A DNA stretch of 64,000 nucleotides from Lachnospiraceae bacterium (GCA_910575255.1 CAJTEM010000025.1:1-64000); one strand, 5' to 3'. Shown: positions 1-8,304, numbered from the stretch's first letter. Numbers and translations are program-made. The notes: generated by a model not told the origin, from the sequence alone.

Positions 1-783
1 TTTGACAGTGCAGCGACACGTTGTCGCATATAAACTCTGCGTGGGATTTTCCTGCAAAGAGGTAAAAGTGACGGAAAGGCTATAGCCTTTCTAACTGATA
101 TTCCGAGAAGTGGAATGGCGGGGTAACGCCCTGAAACGCTTCCCTTGATACTGCGTTGGAAGAAACGGGACGTATTTCCCGCGACTGACACAGCACGCTG
201 AAGTCGGCTGTCTGCACCCGCGACTGTCCCCTTTGGGGGATAAAGCAAAGCCGAGCCAGAGGTGGCCGGGGGTGTTAGGCCGGAGGTCTATAAAGTACCT
301 ATGTCCAGAATGCGGCTGACTACCGCTGACAAAAGCCCGAATGTACAGGTCTATAACGGGATATGGCAGAAATGCCATAGCCGTGAAAACGGCGTATGTG
401 GGGTAAAGTAAGATTTGTCGATATGAAATTCCCTATGGTGTTACAGGCACCATCAGGCATACAGGCCTAAAGGGCAGGGTTAAGGGTATTATGCAAAGAT
501 AGGAATATCGGAACGTGGAAAGCCCCGGATGTGGAGTGGATACGCATGATGAAGCAATGGGCGGGAAAATCGTGCCGCCTTTTATGGGAGGTGCGGTATA
601 ACCGTTCTTAATCCGGGAGGAAAGAGCAGCCATGCTACCTGTGAAGCCGTGAACAAAGTAAGCGGTGGAGGGACGGGCTGTAGTCAGGAACAGAAACAAA
701 ATCATATTCAATAAACACGCATAGGTTCGAGTAGGACTAAGAAAGGCGAAAATCCAAACGAAAGTGGGGATAAGTAACCGACT

Positions 784-2688
784 ATGGCAACAGGAAAGGC
801 AAAGAAGAAAGATAAGTTAAGGCACGCCGAGTATTATGACTTCCAGGCAATTCAAGATAAGCTGTATGCCGACAGCAATAAAGGCAAAGTTTTCAAACAT
901 CTGGTTGAAATCATTGCATTACCCGAAAACATACGGCTGGCATACCGCAACATCAAGAAGAACCACGGGAGTACGACGCCCGGCACAGATGGAAAAACAA
1001 TCACAGAATTATCAGCACTCTCTGATGAACAGCTTATATGCGCCATACAGCGCAAATTAAACTGGTATGTCCCACAAAGCGTCCGGCGGGTAGAAATTCC
1101 GAAAGGAAATGACCCAATGAAGAAGCGCCCGCTCGGAATACCGACGATTATGGACAGGCTGATACAACAGTGCGTATTGCAGGTCATGGAGCCGATATGT
1201 GAGGCGAAATTCCACGACCACAGTTATGGATTCCGCCCTAACCGAAACCAACAGCACGCAATCGCCCAGGTTCACAAAAATATGCAGAGAAGCAATCTCC
1301 ACTATGTCGTAGACATAGATGTTAAGGGGTTCTTTGACAACGTGAACCACGGAAAACTGCTGAAACAGCTCTGGACAATGGGAATCCAAGACAAGAAGCT
1401 GCTTAGTATTATATCAGCTATGCTAAAAGCGGAGGTGGCCGGGATAGGATTCCCGGAGGTGGGTACGCCGCAGGGAGGTATTATCTCTCCCCTGCTATCC
1501 AATGTAGTTCTAAACGAATTGGATTGGTGGCTTGCCAGCCAATGGGAAGAAATACCAACGGAGTTCCCTTACAAGGAATCGGTCAATTACAACGGAAGCG
1601 TGAGCAAGAGCCATAAATTTGCCGCACTGCGGAGGACAAGGCTGAAAGAAGTCACCTGCGTCCGATACGCTGATGATTTTAAGATATTCACGAACAGCTA
1701 TCAAAATGCGGTGAAGTTATTCCACGCAACCAAAAGCTGGCTCCATGAAAGGCTTTCTCTTGAAATCAGTCCTGAAAAATCGAAGGTGATTAACCTGAAA
1801 GAGCAGTATTCAGAGTTTCTTGGTTTCAAGTTAAAGGTTATCCCCCGTGGGAAACGGAGCAACGGACGCGCCAAATATGTAGTAGAGAGCCATATCAGAG
1901 AGAAATCTATTGCGAAAATAAAACCAAACTTAAAACGGCTGATTTACGACATTGAGTTCCCGTCACAAGGCAAACGTACTGAATATCAGGCGATTTGCCG
2001 CTACAACGTTTATGTAATGGGAATCCATGACTACTATCAATTAGCCACAAAGGTCTGCGACGACCTTACGCCATTCGCCTTATCTGTCCACAAGAGCCTG
2101 CGGGCAAGACTGAAAGAACGGGTTAAAACTGCAAAACAGGTCAGGAAAAGGAAACTTCCGTGTGAAGTCCCAAAAGTTATCAGGGAACGGTATGGGAAGA
2201 GCAAACAGCTCCGATATGTAGCCGGACACGCAGTTGTCCCGATAGGTTACATACGGCACAAGCCCCCAAAGTCCATGAACCGCAAAATCAATTCTTATAC
2301 GCCCGAGGGCAGGGCCGAAATCCATAAGAATCTGGACAGAATCGATATGACGGTTCTTCATTACCTGATGAGGAACCCGGTTCTATACCGTACTATCGAA
2401 TACAACGATAACAGGCTTTCACTATATTCGGCCCAAATGGGAAAATGTGCCGTATCTGGCAAAGTGCTTTCTATTGGCGATATTCATTGCCATCACAAAG
2501 TGCCACGGTATTTAGGCGGCAAGGACAACTATCAAAATCTGGTGTTGGTATGTGAAGATGTACATCATCTGATTCATGCCACAAACCCTGATATTATCAG
2601 AAAGTATATGGAAATCCTAGGCCTTGACCAAAAGCAGAAAGAAAAACTCAATAAGTTAAGAAGCCTTGTCCACGTTGAGAGTTATTGA
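784..2688 (+). CDS. ltrA: Group II intron reverse transcriptase/maturase with HNH endonuclease
   Basis: This 634-residue intron-encoded protein should bind the intron RNA, assist splicing and reverse-transcribe it into a new DNA site. Reverse-transcriptase blocks appear in order: YGFRPNR, DIDVKGFFD (first catalytic Asp region), GTPQGGIISPLLSN and RYADDF, with the YADD box at residues 295-298. A maturase (X) region follows at roughly 390-480. A C-terminal HNH-type zinc module at about 555-605 has paired cysteines, HCHHKVP and DVHHLIH. The ATG follows a long structured leader, as expected for a gene in domain IV, and the stop lies about 30 bases before domain V. All catalytic motifs look intact, so the intron may be mobile. 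The exact intron class was not determined. Confidence 0.95.
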   Translation: MATGKAKKKDKLRHAEYYDFQAIQDKLYADSNKGKVFKHLVEIIALPENIRLAYRNIKKNHGSTTPGTDGKTITELSALSDEQLICAIQRKLNWYVPQSVRRVEIPKGNDPMKKRPLGIPTIMDRLIQQCVLQVMEPICEAKFHDHSYGFRPNRNQQHAIAQVHKNMQRSNLHYVVDIDVKGFFDNVNHGKLLKQLWTMGIQDKKLLSIISAMLKAEVAGIGFPEVGTPQGGIISPLLSNVVLNELDWWLASQWEEIPTEFPYKESVNYNGSVSKSHKFAALRRTRLKEVTCVRYADDFKIFTNSYQNAVKLFHATKSWLHERLSLEISPEKSKVINLKEQYSEFLGFKLKVIPRGKRSNGRAKYVVESHIREKSIAKIKPNLKRLIYDIEFPSQGKRTEYQAICRYNVYVMGIHDYYQLATKVCDDLTPFALSVHKSLRARLKERVKTAKQVRKRKLPCEVPKVIRERYGKSKQLRYVAGHAVVPIGYIRHKPPKSMNRKINSYTPEGRAEIHKNLDRIDMTVLHYLMRNPVLYRTIEYNDNRLSLYSAQMGKCAVSGKVLSIGDIHCHHKVPRYLGGKDNYQNLVLVCEDVHHLIHATNPDIIRKYMEILGLDQKQKEKLNKLRSLVHVESY

Positions 2689-2715
2689 GATGAAATAAAA
2701 TCTGTTCCTGATGGC

Positions 2716-2751
2716 AAGCCGGGTGAGCTGAAAGGTTCACGCCCGGTTTAG
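2716..2751 (+). ncRNA. Group II intron domain V hairpin
   Basis: AAGCCGGGTGAGC, a GAAA-containing loop and GGTTCACGCCCGGTTT form a long stem with an AGC near its base, matching the catalytic domain V of group II introns. It lies just downstream of the maturase stop and about 50 bases before the 3' splice site. Confidence 0.75.
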
Positions 2752-2798
2752 GGCGGGGGAAAATCCGGAGATAACATCAAAGGATTACCTATCGCTAT

Positions 2799-3625
2799 TC
2801 CCCCAGCTCCGGGAGATTATGTCCTATGACGAACTGGAGCTTGACCGCATCGGGGATCGGAAAACGGCAGTGTTCTTCATTATCTCGGACACCACCCAGA
2901 CCTATAACTTCCTTGTGGCTCTGGCATTTTCCCAAATGTTCAACCTTTTGTGCGAGCGGGCCGACAATGTTCACGGCGGCCGCCTGCCCCATCATGTGCG
3001 GGTGCTATGGGACGAGGCGGCAAACACGGGGCAAGTGCCCCAGCTTGAAAAGATTGTGGCCGTGATCCGCTCCCGGGAGATCAGCTTAACCCTGTTCTAC
3101 CAGCAGTTGGCGCAGTGTAAGGCCATCTATGACAAACACGCCGAGACAATCCTCGGCAACATGGACAGCGTGGTATTCCTCGGAGGCCGGGAGGCCAGCA
3201 CCATCAAGGAAATATCGGAAAACTGGCTGGGAAAGGCCACCATCAGTATGCAGACCGACAGCCGCTCCCGTGGCCAGTCGGAAAGCTACAGCCAGAACAC
3301 CCAGCGGCTGGGCCGGGAACTTATGACCCCCAGCGAGCTGGCAACCATGCCCGGGGACAAGTGCATTTTGCAGCTTCGGGGCCTGCCCCCGTTCCTGTCC
3401 CCCAAGTATGATTTGAAAAAGCACCCCAACTACCGCTACACGGCTGAGGCCGATAAAACAGGAAATGCCTTTCAGCTCGACAGGCTCATTAACCGCAGAA
3501 GGCGGCCCAGGCCTAATGAGATATGCGAGGTGTATGAGGTATCCGTGCCGGACAATGGGCTCACAAGCGAGGACGAGGACATCCTCAACTATGACGATAT
3601 TGACGATCCGGATGCCTTTGCATAA
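2799..3625 (+). CDS. virD4: VirD4/TraG-type conjugal coupling protein, 3' exon
   Basis: This is the C-terminal part (about 275 residues) of the ATPase that links the relaxosome to the type IV secretion channel at the inner membrane. Visible are the Walker B-like segment VLWDEAANTG, the IRSREISLTLFYQQ stretch and FLGGREASTIKEIS, typical of Tn1549-like TraG proteins, then an acidic tail. The Walker A half lies off the left edge; bases 1-7 appear to be the last of the 5' exon. Splicing of the intervening intron would be needed to make the full protein. It is followed by a terminator-like hairpin and maff2, the usual order in these elements, but the next gene, virB6, is displaced to 53.5-54.4 kb on the other strand. 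Confidence 0.9.
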
Positions 3626-3664
3626 ATAGGGCTTTGGGACAAAGTGTCCCGAGGTTTGTTACCT

Positions 3665-3688
3665 GCCGCCAGAAATGGCGGCTTTTTT
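3665..3688 (+). terminator. Hairpin with T-run after virD4
   Basis: GCCGCCA-GAAA-TGGCGGC followed by six T residues lies between the virD4 stop and the maff2 ribosome site. It looks like a rho-independent terminator or attenuator that would limit read-through into the abundant small membrane-protein gene downstream. Confidence 0.7.
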
Positions 3689-3723
3689 CATGGCCGGGAA
3701 TATCCCGGAGAAATGGAGGCTAT

Positions 3724-3882
3724 ATGGAATTTTTCGCATCTGCTATCAGCACTTTACAGACCCTTGTTGTGGCTCTCGGCGCAGGTCTTGGCGTGTGGGG
3801 CGTGGTAAATCTCTTGGAGGGCTACGGCTCGGACAACCCTGGCTCAAAAAGTCAAGGCATGAAACAGGTCACGGCTAATTAA
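3724..3882 (+). pseudogene. maff2: Maff2 family small membrane protein, 5' half split by IME insertion
   Basis: The frame starts at an ATG behind GGAG and encodes MEFFASAISTLQTLVVALGA and onward through GVWGVVNLLEGYG and KSQGMKQ, the conserved N-terminus and first membrane segment of Maff2. These are small proteins encoded between virD4 and virB6 in many Firmicutes ICEs. After KQ the frame leaves the family (VTAN, stop) because foreign DNA begins. The missing C-terminal half (L-M-A-G-G-G onward) is present at 54452-54523 on the other strand. The truncated product keeps only one hydrophobic segment and is probably non-functional. Confidence 0.88.
3864..3867 (+). other. attL core of IME copy A in maff2
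   Basis: Comparing the two maff2 halves (ending ATGAAACAG here, starting ACAG-CTCATGGCG at the other end) gives a shared core of ACAG. Rejoining across it restores AAACAGCTCATGGCG and a full Maff2 frame. The crossover of the large serine recombinase is therefore within or next to ACAG, at the KQ/L codons. The element side begins GTCACGGCTAATTAAATG. Confidence 0.75.
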
Positions 3883-3947
3883 ATGTAATCAAAAGAGGGA
3901 AGGAAAAGCACAATCCAGACGGAACCGGCGGTACAGTCAAGAAATAT

Positions 3948-3976
3948 TTGTGAGTTAGCAAGAATCCTGATATAAT
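3948..3976 (+). promoter_or_regulatory. Sigma-70-type promoter for the left-end HTH gene
   Basis: TTGTGA, a 17-base spacer and TATAAT end 41 bases before the ATG at 4017. This is a near-consensus vegetative promoter, placed just inside the left end of the IME. Confidence 0.7.
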
Positions 3977-4016
3977 GGGTATAAACGCCCATCCGGGCAG
4001 AAAGGCAGGGAGAAAA

Positions 4017-4289
4017 ATGCACATCAGCTACAAACCGCTCTGGCACACACTGATAGAGCGCAACATGAGGAAAGAGGATTTAAGGCTTGCCGCTGGCCTG
4101 ACCACAAATATGATTGCCAACATGGGCAAAGAAGGGAAACACATCAGCATGGACACACTTGCACGTATTTGCGAAACACTGGATTGTGGCATTATGGACG
4201 TGATTGAGCTGGTCAGTGACGAGCCTTCCACCACAGGAGGGAACGACAATGGAAAAACTGAAAGAAAGAATCACAGAGAACGGCATTGA
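4017..4289 (+). CDS. XRE-like helix-turn-helix regulator
   Basis: This 90-residue protein starts MHISYKPLWHTLIERNM and carries a single lambda-repressor-type fold (MRKEDLRLAAGLTTNMIANM, then ISMDTLARICETLDCGIMDV). It matches the short Cro/CI-like regulators that sit upstream of tnpV in Firmicutes elements. The ATG after GGCAGGGAGAAAA was chosen over an upstream ATG because of the promoter position and family length. It overlaps the following tnpV start by about 40 bases, implying a two-gene transcript. It probably controls its own promoter; no direct evidence identifies the operator. Confidence 0.8.
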   Translation: MHISYKPLWHTLIERNMRKEDLRLAAGLTTNMIANMGKEGKHISMDTLARICETLDCGIMDVIELVSDEPSTTGGNDNGKTERKNHRERH

Positions 4290-4548
4290 TTATATTTTGG
4301 TAGGCGAGTACTATGTCCTAGACTTGAAACTGTCGGATGAAAGCCGCCCCATCGAACGCTATGGGCGACTGCACAGGGACTATCTCAAGCAGGAACACCC
4401 CATACGGTACAGCTCCCTTATCCTGACAGGGGAATTATGGACATACCCTGTAGCTTTGAATATTCTGAAAAGTTATTGTAGTATAATAGAGACATCCAAC
4501 ACTAGAGAACAAAAAATATCGGGAAAATTTAAGATTTTGCTTGTATAA
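4249..4548 (+). pseudogene. tnpV: TnpV family protein, truncated
   Basis: The first 65-70 residues (MEKLKERITENGIDYILVGE, then RYGRLHRDYLKQEHP and LILTGELWTYPV) match the N-terminal half of TnpV, a small protein of unknown role found in Tn4451-like and many other Firmicutes elements. After about base 4455 the frame becomes low-complexity and AT-rich and no longer resembles the family. The conserved C-terminal helix (E-L-K-A-like, W-x-G-x-M-N) is absent here. The break coincides with the start of the AraC cargo segment, suggesting that insertion of that segment removed the 3' part. Confidence 0.7.
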
Positions 4549-4584
4549 TATAATTACAGCGACACAGGAAGGAGAAGGATACCC

Positions 4585-5409
4585 ATGAATAGTTGGAATA
4601 GCGGTATACGTAATGCAATTTGTTACATTGAAGAGCATCTGACCGATGATATTGATGTAAATGAAATCGCAAGCAAAGCATTTGTGTCAAGTTTCTACTT
4701 TCAAAAAATATTTAATGTATTATGTGGATTTACAGTTGGGGAGTACATAAAAAACCGCCGTATGACTTTAGCTGCCCAAGAACTTTGTTCATCCGATATC
4801 AAGGTGCTTGATGTTGCACTGAAGTATGGATACAGTTCGCCTGACAGCTTTGCAAAAGCATTCACTAAATTTCATGGGATAACGCCTTCTCAGGCAAGAG
4901 AAAAGAATTGCAACTTAAATTCTGTTGCTCCGCTGAAAATAAAACTTACATTGGAGGGTGGTACTATGTTAGAGTATAAAATTGTGGAAAAAGAACAGTT
5001 CACAGTTATGGGAGTTTCTCGTAAACTCAATTCGGAAACTTCTTATCAAAAAATTCCTGAGTTTTGGCAGGAACATATGAAAAGCGAGAATGGGAAAATC
5101 GTATGTGGAATGTATGGGATATGCATGGACATTGAAGGTCAAAACTTTGAATATTTGATAGCTGATAATTACAGTCCGGCAAGCGAAGTTCCTGAGGGAT
5201 TGGAAACAAGAGTAATTCCAGCCGGGACATGGGCAGTATTTCCCTGTTATGGAGCATTGCCGAAATCTTTACAGGATGTGAATACAAAAATATGGAGCGA
5301 GTGGCTTCCCTCCTGTAAGGTATATAAGCTTGCAGGTAATTATAATATTGAGATGTATACGAAAGATATGAATTACAGCGAAATCTGGATACCTATAGAA
5401 AAAAATTGA
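4585..5409 (+). CDS. AraC-family activator with GyrI-like effector domain
   Basis: This 274-residue transcription regulator has an N-terminal AraC/XylS double helix-turn-helix (about 8-105; IEEHLTDDIDVNEIASKAFV and ALKYGYSSPDSFAKAFTKFHG). It is fused to a C-terminal GyrI-like small-molecule binding domain (about 125-274; EYKIVEKEQFTVMGVSRKL, GTWAVFPC). This is the Rob/SoxS-like layout used to sense hydrophobic drugs. The gene is AT-richer than its neighbours and lies between a broken tnpV and a terminator, so it looks like separately acquired cargo. A TATAAT near 4485 may be its promoter. No target gene is adjacent, so what it regulates is unknown; an efflux or stress gene elsewhere is possible. 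Confidence 0.88.
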   Translation: MNSWNSGIRNAICYIEEHLTDDIDVNEIASKAFVSSFYFQKIFNVLCGFTVGEYIKNRRMTLAAQELCSSDIKVLDVALKYGYSSPDSFAKAFTKFHGITPSQAREKNCNLNSVAPLKIKLTLEGGTMLEYKIVEKEQFTVMGVSRKLNSETSYQKIPEFWQEHMKSENGKIVCGMYGICMDIEGQNFEYLIADNYSPASEVPEGLETRVIPAGTWAVFPCYGALPKSLQDVNTKIWSEWLPSCKVYKLAGNYNIEMYTKDMNYSEIWIPIEKN

Positions 5410-5481
5410 TAACCAGAAATCTTGGTGAATCCTTTTCAATTTCTTGATAGTTCACTTCCCAACTGAATTAGAACTACCACA

Positions 5482-5522
5482 AAATGCCGTTGCATGGATA
5501 AAAAACCCAAGCAACGGCATTT
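5482..5522. terminator. Bidirectional hairpin between convergent genes
   Basis: AAATGCCGTTGC and GCAACGGCATTT form a perfect 12-bp stem with a 17-base A-rich loop. It separates the AraC gene (+) from the repressor gene (-). T-runs are weak on both sides, so efficiency is uncertain. Confidence 0.6.
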
Positions 5523-5524
5523 CC

Positions 5525-6334
5525 TTATCTTCGCTTCATCCTGCTCAACGGGGAATCCTTATATGCCGGAGTTTTCTTCATAACATTCTTCAAAACCGTG
5601 CGCTCCTGCTCCGACAGCTTCTCATACCGGATTTGTAGCTGCGTACACATCAGGGCAGTGAACACATCCAGATAGGAACCCGGCACGGCCAGCGCCTTCT
5701 TTGCGTCCCTGATTAGCTTCATGCCATTGGAGCCGTCCGGCGCACTGTCCGTATCGTCCTTGTGCGCTTCCCTTATGGCATGGAGGATAGTGTCCCAAGT
5801 CCGGTGCGTGACCTGACAGAAATAATCTTCTTCCTGTACCTGCATGGCTTCCAACGCCTTTAACGCAGCATCTTCCTCCGCCTGCTGATATTGGGAAAGG
5901 ACTTGCCCCCGCAGGACTTCCAGAAGGCTGTTGAAGTTTTGAAAGTGGGCGGTTGCCACACCATCCACATAAATCTCCGTGTCCGTCATCAGGGTAACAA
6001 AATCCTCATGTGTGGCAATCTCACACAGCAGCCGGTTGTTGATACGCCCGCTTTTCAACAGCTCCACCATGCTGTCACTCAAATGCAGCTCCGTAAGTTC
6101 CATGCCCGGATGGTTCCGGTTCTCTGTCAGGCAGAACAGGTAATCCGTTGACACGCTGTAAAATTTTGCCAGCTCCACAAGGTTTTTGTGGCTGATTTCC
6201 TTGAGTTCGTCATTCTCATAGCTTCCCAAGGCTGATTTGGAAATCTTTGTAGCCGCCGCCAGTTCCTCTAATTTTAAATGCCGCTCCGTCCTTAAATCCT
6301 TTAACCGCTCCTGAATCGTTATCCCCTGTTTCAT
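5525..6334 (-). CDS. XRE-family transcriptional regulator with C-terminal extension
   Basis: This 269-residue protein starts MKQGITIQERLKDLRTERHL. An N-terminal helix-turn-helix (about 8-65; LEELAAATKISKSALGSYEN) is followed by FYSVSTDYLFCLTENRNHP and a helical C-terminal region with no recognised enzyme motif. The start was chosen for the AGGAAGCC/AAGGAG site and because upstream residues fall in the intergenic region. It is divergent from the replication/mobilization operon, so it is the likely repressor of that operon. Copy B begins an allele of the same protein at 63944 (MKSRLTIQERLKDLRKEKD), confirming that the gene belongs to the IME. Two palindromic repeats at 6432-6482 are candidate operators. 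Confidence 0.85.
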   Translation of the reverse strand: MKQGITIQERLKDLRTERHLKLEELAAATKISKSALGSYENDELKEISHKNLVELAKFYSVSTDYLFCLTENRNHPGMELTELHLSDSMVELLKSGRINNRLLCEIATHEDFVTLMTDTEIYVDGVATAHFQNFNSLLEVLRGQVLSQYQQAEEDAALKALEAMQVQEEDYFCQVTHRTWDTILHAIREAHKDDTDSAPDGSNGMKLIRDAKKALAVPGSYLDVFTALMCTQLQIRYEKLSEQERTVLKNVMKKTPAYKDSPLSRMKRR

Positions 6335-6986
6335 GGCTTCCTGCTCCTTCCCTGCGGTCAGCTTTTGCCGCCATCCCCATTGTACCACATATCCATGCCG
6401 GGCGCATTTCCCTTTGTGATTCTTTTCAAAGGCGCAAAATGCGCTTTTGATTTGCCCGGATTTTCAGAAGTGCAAAATGCACATCTGATTTTGCACCCGT
6501 CCGGCAGAAAGCCTTTTCCGCAATCGTGGAATTTTTCAGATTTTGGGCTTTATTCCTGATTCGTGGACATACGGCACATGGTACAAAAATGTCATATGAT
6601 ATAGGCAGTTCATCGATGGATTATTCCAATCGAATGACCGGCCTGTATGGGATATGCTCCCCGGCGATGTAACGCAACGACTTCCGGCAGGGAAACGGAG
6701 GAACCCTGACCGGAACGAGCGTACCAAGGAGAGCGAAACGCCGCCAAAGACGGGGGCAGGAACAACGGCAGAAAGAACCGGCAAAAATGAACACCGAAAC
6801 GATACCGAAACACAACAATCTCACAGGGCATAGTCTGCCCTGCCCGTAATACCAAGGGGGATTTTGGGGCGGCTCTACGGCTGTATTTCCCCTGAAAATC
6901 GCCCCGAAACGATACACAAAAAATCACTGCCCGCCCATTCCGGCTGTACCTGCTGAATCGGGCGGTTTTTCTATGAAGGAGGCACC
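6335..6986. other. Conserved non-coding region between divergent regulator and rep operon
   Basis: No convincing gene lies here. From about 6580 the sequence matches the corresponding region of copy B (63.43-63.81 kb), though short frames differ, so it is conserved as DNA or RNA rather than protein. It contains two copies of CCGAAACGATAC (near 6801 and 6904). A stem CCGCCC...GGGCGG followed by TTTTT at about 6926-6970, immediately before the first gene, resembles an attenuator or terminator. Confidence 0.55.
6432..6482. promoter_or_regulatory. Paired palindromic operator candidates
   Basis: GCGCAAAATGCGC (6432-6444) and GTGCAAAATGCAC (6470-6482) are near-identical palindromes 38 bases apart, upstream of the divergent XRE regulator. 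Repeated short palindromes next to a repressor gene usually are its binding sites. They are not present at the corresponding place in copy B, whose regulator differs. Confidence 0.5.
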
Positions 6987-7178
6987 ATGCCGAGAATGTC
7001 AAAGAAGTTGAAGAAAGAGCTTGCTTTCTTCCTGAACGACCGGGGGCGCAGAAGCTACAACGGACTTTGCCGGAAATGCCAATATGGGTGCAAGCAGAGT
7101 TTCCGGGCTGTCATTATCGACTGCCCCCACTACCTATCCAAACGAGCCAAAAGGAGGACACAAATCAATGAATTGTGA
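6987..7178 (+). CDS. Small basic four-cysteine protein (putative zinc ribbon)
   Basis: The 63-residue product (MPRMSKKLKKELAFFLNDRG onward) has CRKCQYGCKQ and a later IDCP cysteine, which could bind zinc, and is very rich in Lys/Arg at both ends, suggesting nucleic-acid binding. It starts behind GAAGGAGG and overlaps the start of the Rep-like gene by 11 bases. Copy B has a close homologue at 63221-63412, which argues for a real gene. Function unknown; an accessory of replication or mobilization is plausible. Confidence 0.75.
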   Translation: MPRMSKKLKKELAFFLNDRGRRSYNGLCRKCQYGCKQSFRAVIIDCPHYLSKRAKRRTQINEL

Positions 7179-7506
7179 ATTTATGATAGCCAGTACGCCC
7201 CTGCCGCCCTGTATGCCGCTCCCAAAGGCGATGCTCCGGCTCCCGGTCAGCAACACGGCAAAGGTCATGTACGCCCGCCTGCTGGATGAAATCCTGACAA
7301 GGGGAACCGAGGACTGCAACGGGATTCTGTTTATCCGCTTCCCCGTCATGGAGATAGCGGCGGCACTCTCCCGAAGCCCCCAGACCTGCAAGCGTTCCCT
7401 GAACGAGCTGGAACAGGCCGGGATGATAATGCGTGTCCGTCAGGGAATCGGGGAGGTCAGCCACATGTATATCCTGCTCCCCAAGGAGGACGCTGCCCAT
7501 GAATGA
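7168..7506 (+). CDS. Replication-initiator-like winged-helix protein
   Basis: This 112-residue protein begins MNCEFMIASTPLPPCMPLP. Its core, LRLPVSNTAKVMYARLLDEI then IRFPVMEIAAALSRSPQTCKRSLNELEQAGMI, resembles the N-terminal winged helix of RepA-type initiators of Firmicutes elements, but it is far shorter than full-length initiators. It starts after AAAGGAGG and overlaps genes on both sides, so it is translationally coupled in the operon. It could bind the iteron block 1.1 kb downstream, or act as a regulator. Copy B homologue: 62893-63231. Confidence 0.75.
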   Translation: MNCEFMIASTPLPPCMPLPKAMLRLPVSNTAKVMYARLLDEILTRGTEDCNGILFIRFPVMEIAAALSRSPQTCKRSLNELEQAGMIMRVRQGIGEVSHMYILLPKEDAAHE

Positions 7507-7792
7507 AAAGCTGGAAAAACTGAATCAGGAAATTGAAAAGACCGAAGCAAGGCTGCGGCGGGCGCAGCATAAGGAGAAAATGCTGGAACACCAGATAAAG
7601 ACCCTGAACCGGAAGGAACGGACACACCGGCTCTGCACCAGAGGGGCTATGCTGGAAAGCTATCTCCCCCACCCGGAATCCGTGGCGGACGGGCAGGTCA
7701 GCACCATCTTAAAAGTATTGTTCCACCGGGGCGACACGAAGCGTCTTGTGGCACAGGTTCTAACCGAAAATCAGAAGGAGGACGCAGAATGA
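7499..7792 (+). CDS. DUF3847 family protein
   Basis: The 97-residue product is dominated by a coiled coil (about 1-40; KLEKLNQEIEKTEARLRRAQ, EKMLEHQIKTLNRKERTHR) followed by a small domain RLCTRGAMLESYLPHPE...VLFHRGDTKRLVAQVL. It matches DUF3847 proteins encoded next to MobA/MobL relaxases, where a MobC-like accessory role at oriT has been suggested by position only. The ATG overlaps the stop of the preceding gene, and its own stop (TGA) overlaps the next start as ATGA. Confidence 0.85.
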   Translation: MNEKLEKLNQEIEKTEARLRRAQHKEKMLEHQIKTLNRKERTHRLCTRGAMLESYLPHPESVADGQVSTILKVLFHRGDTKRLVAQVLTENQKEDAE

Positions 7793-8304
7793 AATTTTCA
7801 AAAAGTGAACTGGACATCATCTATCAATATGCCGGACCGACCAAGGCGGAAACCCTTGCGGGCATGAAAGAAACCGTGCCGGTGATAAAGGACTTACTGA
7901 CAAAGGCAATCGTGGAGAACGCCATCCGAAAACTGGAAAAGATACCGGAGCCGGAGTGCAGCCAGTTTGTTGCCGCAACAAAAGCCCGGTTCCTGACAGA
8001 GCGTGACAATTCCATCCGCCAGCGGCTTGCGGCGGCAAAGGCACAGGAGCCGATTATGCAGGGACATGACCTGTCAGGAAAAGAACGGTTCCACCCGGAA
8101 ACCCGGCACATGATTACGCTGGAAGTACAGAAGCAGTGCTTTGTCGGTTTTAAGAGGGAGCGGTTCCGCTTCTTCCTCTCCGATGAAGGCTACCGGAACG
8201 CAAAATGCAGCGAGCAGGAGGGGGAAATCAAAATAAAGAGCCATGCCGCCGTTGTCGCCGGAAAGCTCTATCCTGACAAGAAGCCCCGACAGCAGGAACG
8301 ATAA
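7789..8304 (+). CDS. Conserved IME protein of unknown function
   Basis: This 171-residue soluble protein (MKFSKSELDIIYQYAGPTKA onward) has helical segments (VIKDLLTKAIVENAIRKLEK), a conserved CSQF patch and a basic tail (KLYPDKKPRQQER). I do not recognise a domain with confidence. It is the last gene of the rep-side operon, overlapping the DUF3847 gene by four bases, and is over 95 percent identical to its copy B counterpart (62095-62610). A role in replication or relaxosome function is inferred from context only. Confidence 0.75.
   Translation: MKFSKSELDIIYQYAGPTKAETLAGMKETVPVIKDLLTKAIVENAIRKLEKIPEPECSQFVAATKARFLTERDNSIRQRLAAAKAQEPIMQGHDLSGKERFHPETRHMITLEVQKQCFVGFKRERFRFFLSDEGYRNAKCSEQEGEIKIKSHAAVVAGKLYPDKKPRQQER

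Larger units (their letters stand above)
8..2798 (+). mobile_element. Group II intron inserted in virD4
   Basis: A self-splicing retroelement interrupts the coupling-protein gene. The 3' end is supported by a domain V-like hairpin (about 2716-2751) and a domain VI-like segment ending CTATCGCTAT at 2798, directly followed by the virD4 reading frame. The 5' boundary after base 7 (start GTGCAG) is inferred. If the exons TTTGACA and TCCCCCAG are joined, the frame reads F-D-I-P-Q-L-R-E, a sensible VirD4 sequence. A hairpin loop at about 265-280 holds TGTTA, which can pair with TGACA just upstream of the insertion, a possible EBS1/IBS1 pair. Bases 8-783 hold only intron RNA; short frames there are not genes. 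GUGCAG departs slightly from the usual GUGYG start, so the 5' boundary is less certain than the 3' one. Confidence 0.8.

Noticed and set aside
91-711. Two open frames on the - strand in the first 700 bases
   Set aside because: They lie in the structured RNA part of the group II intron (domains I-III) opposite to transcription and have no homology signal.
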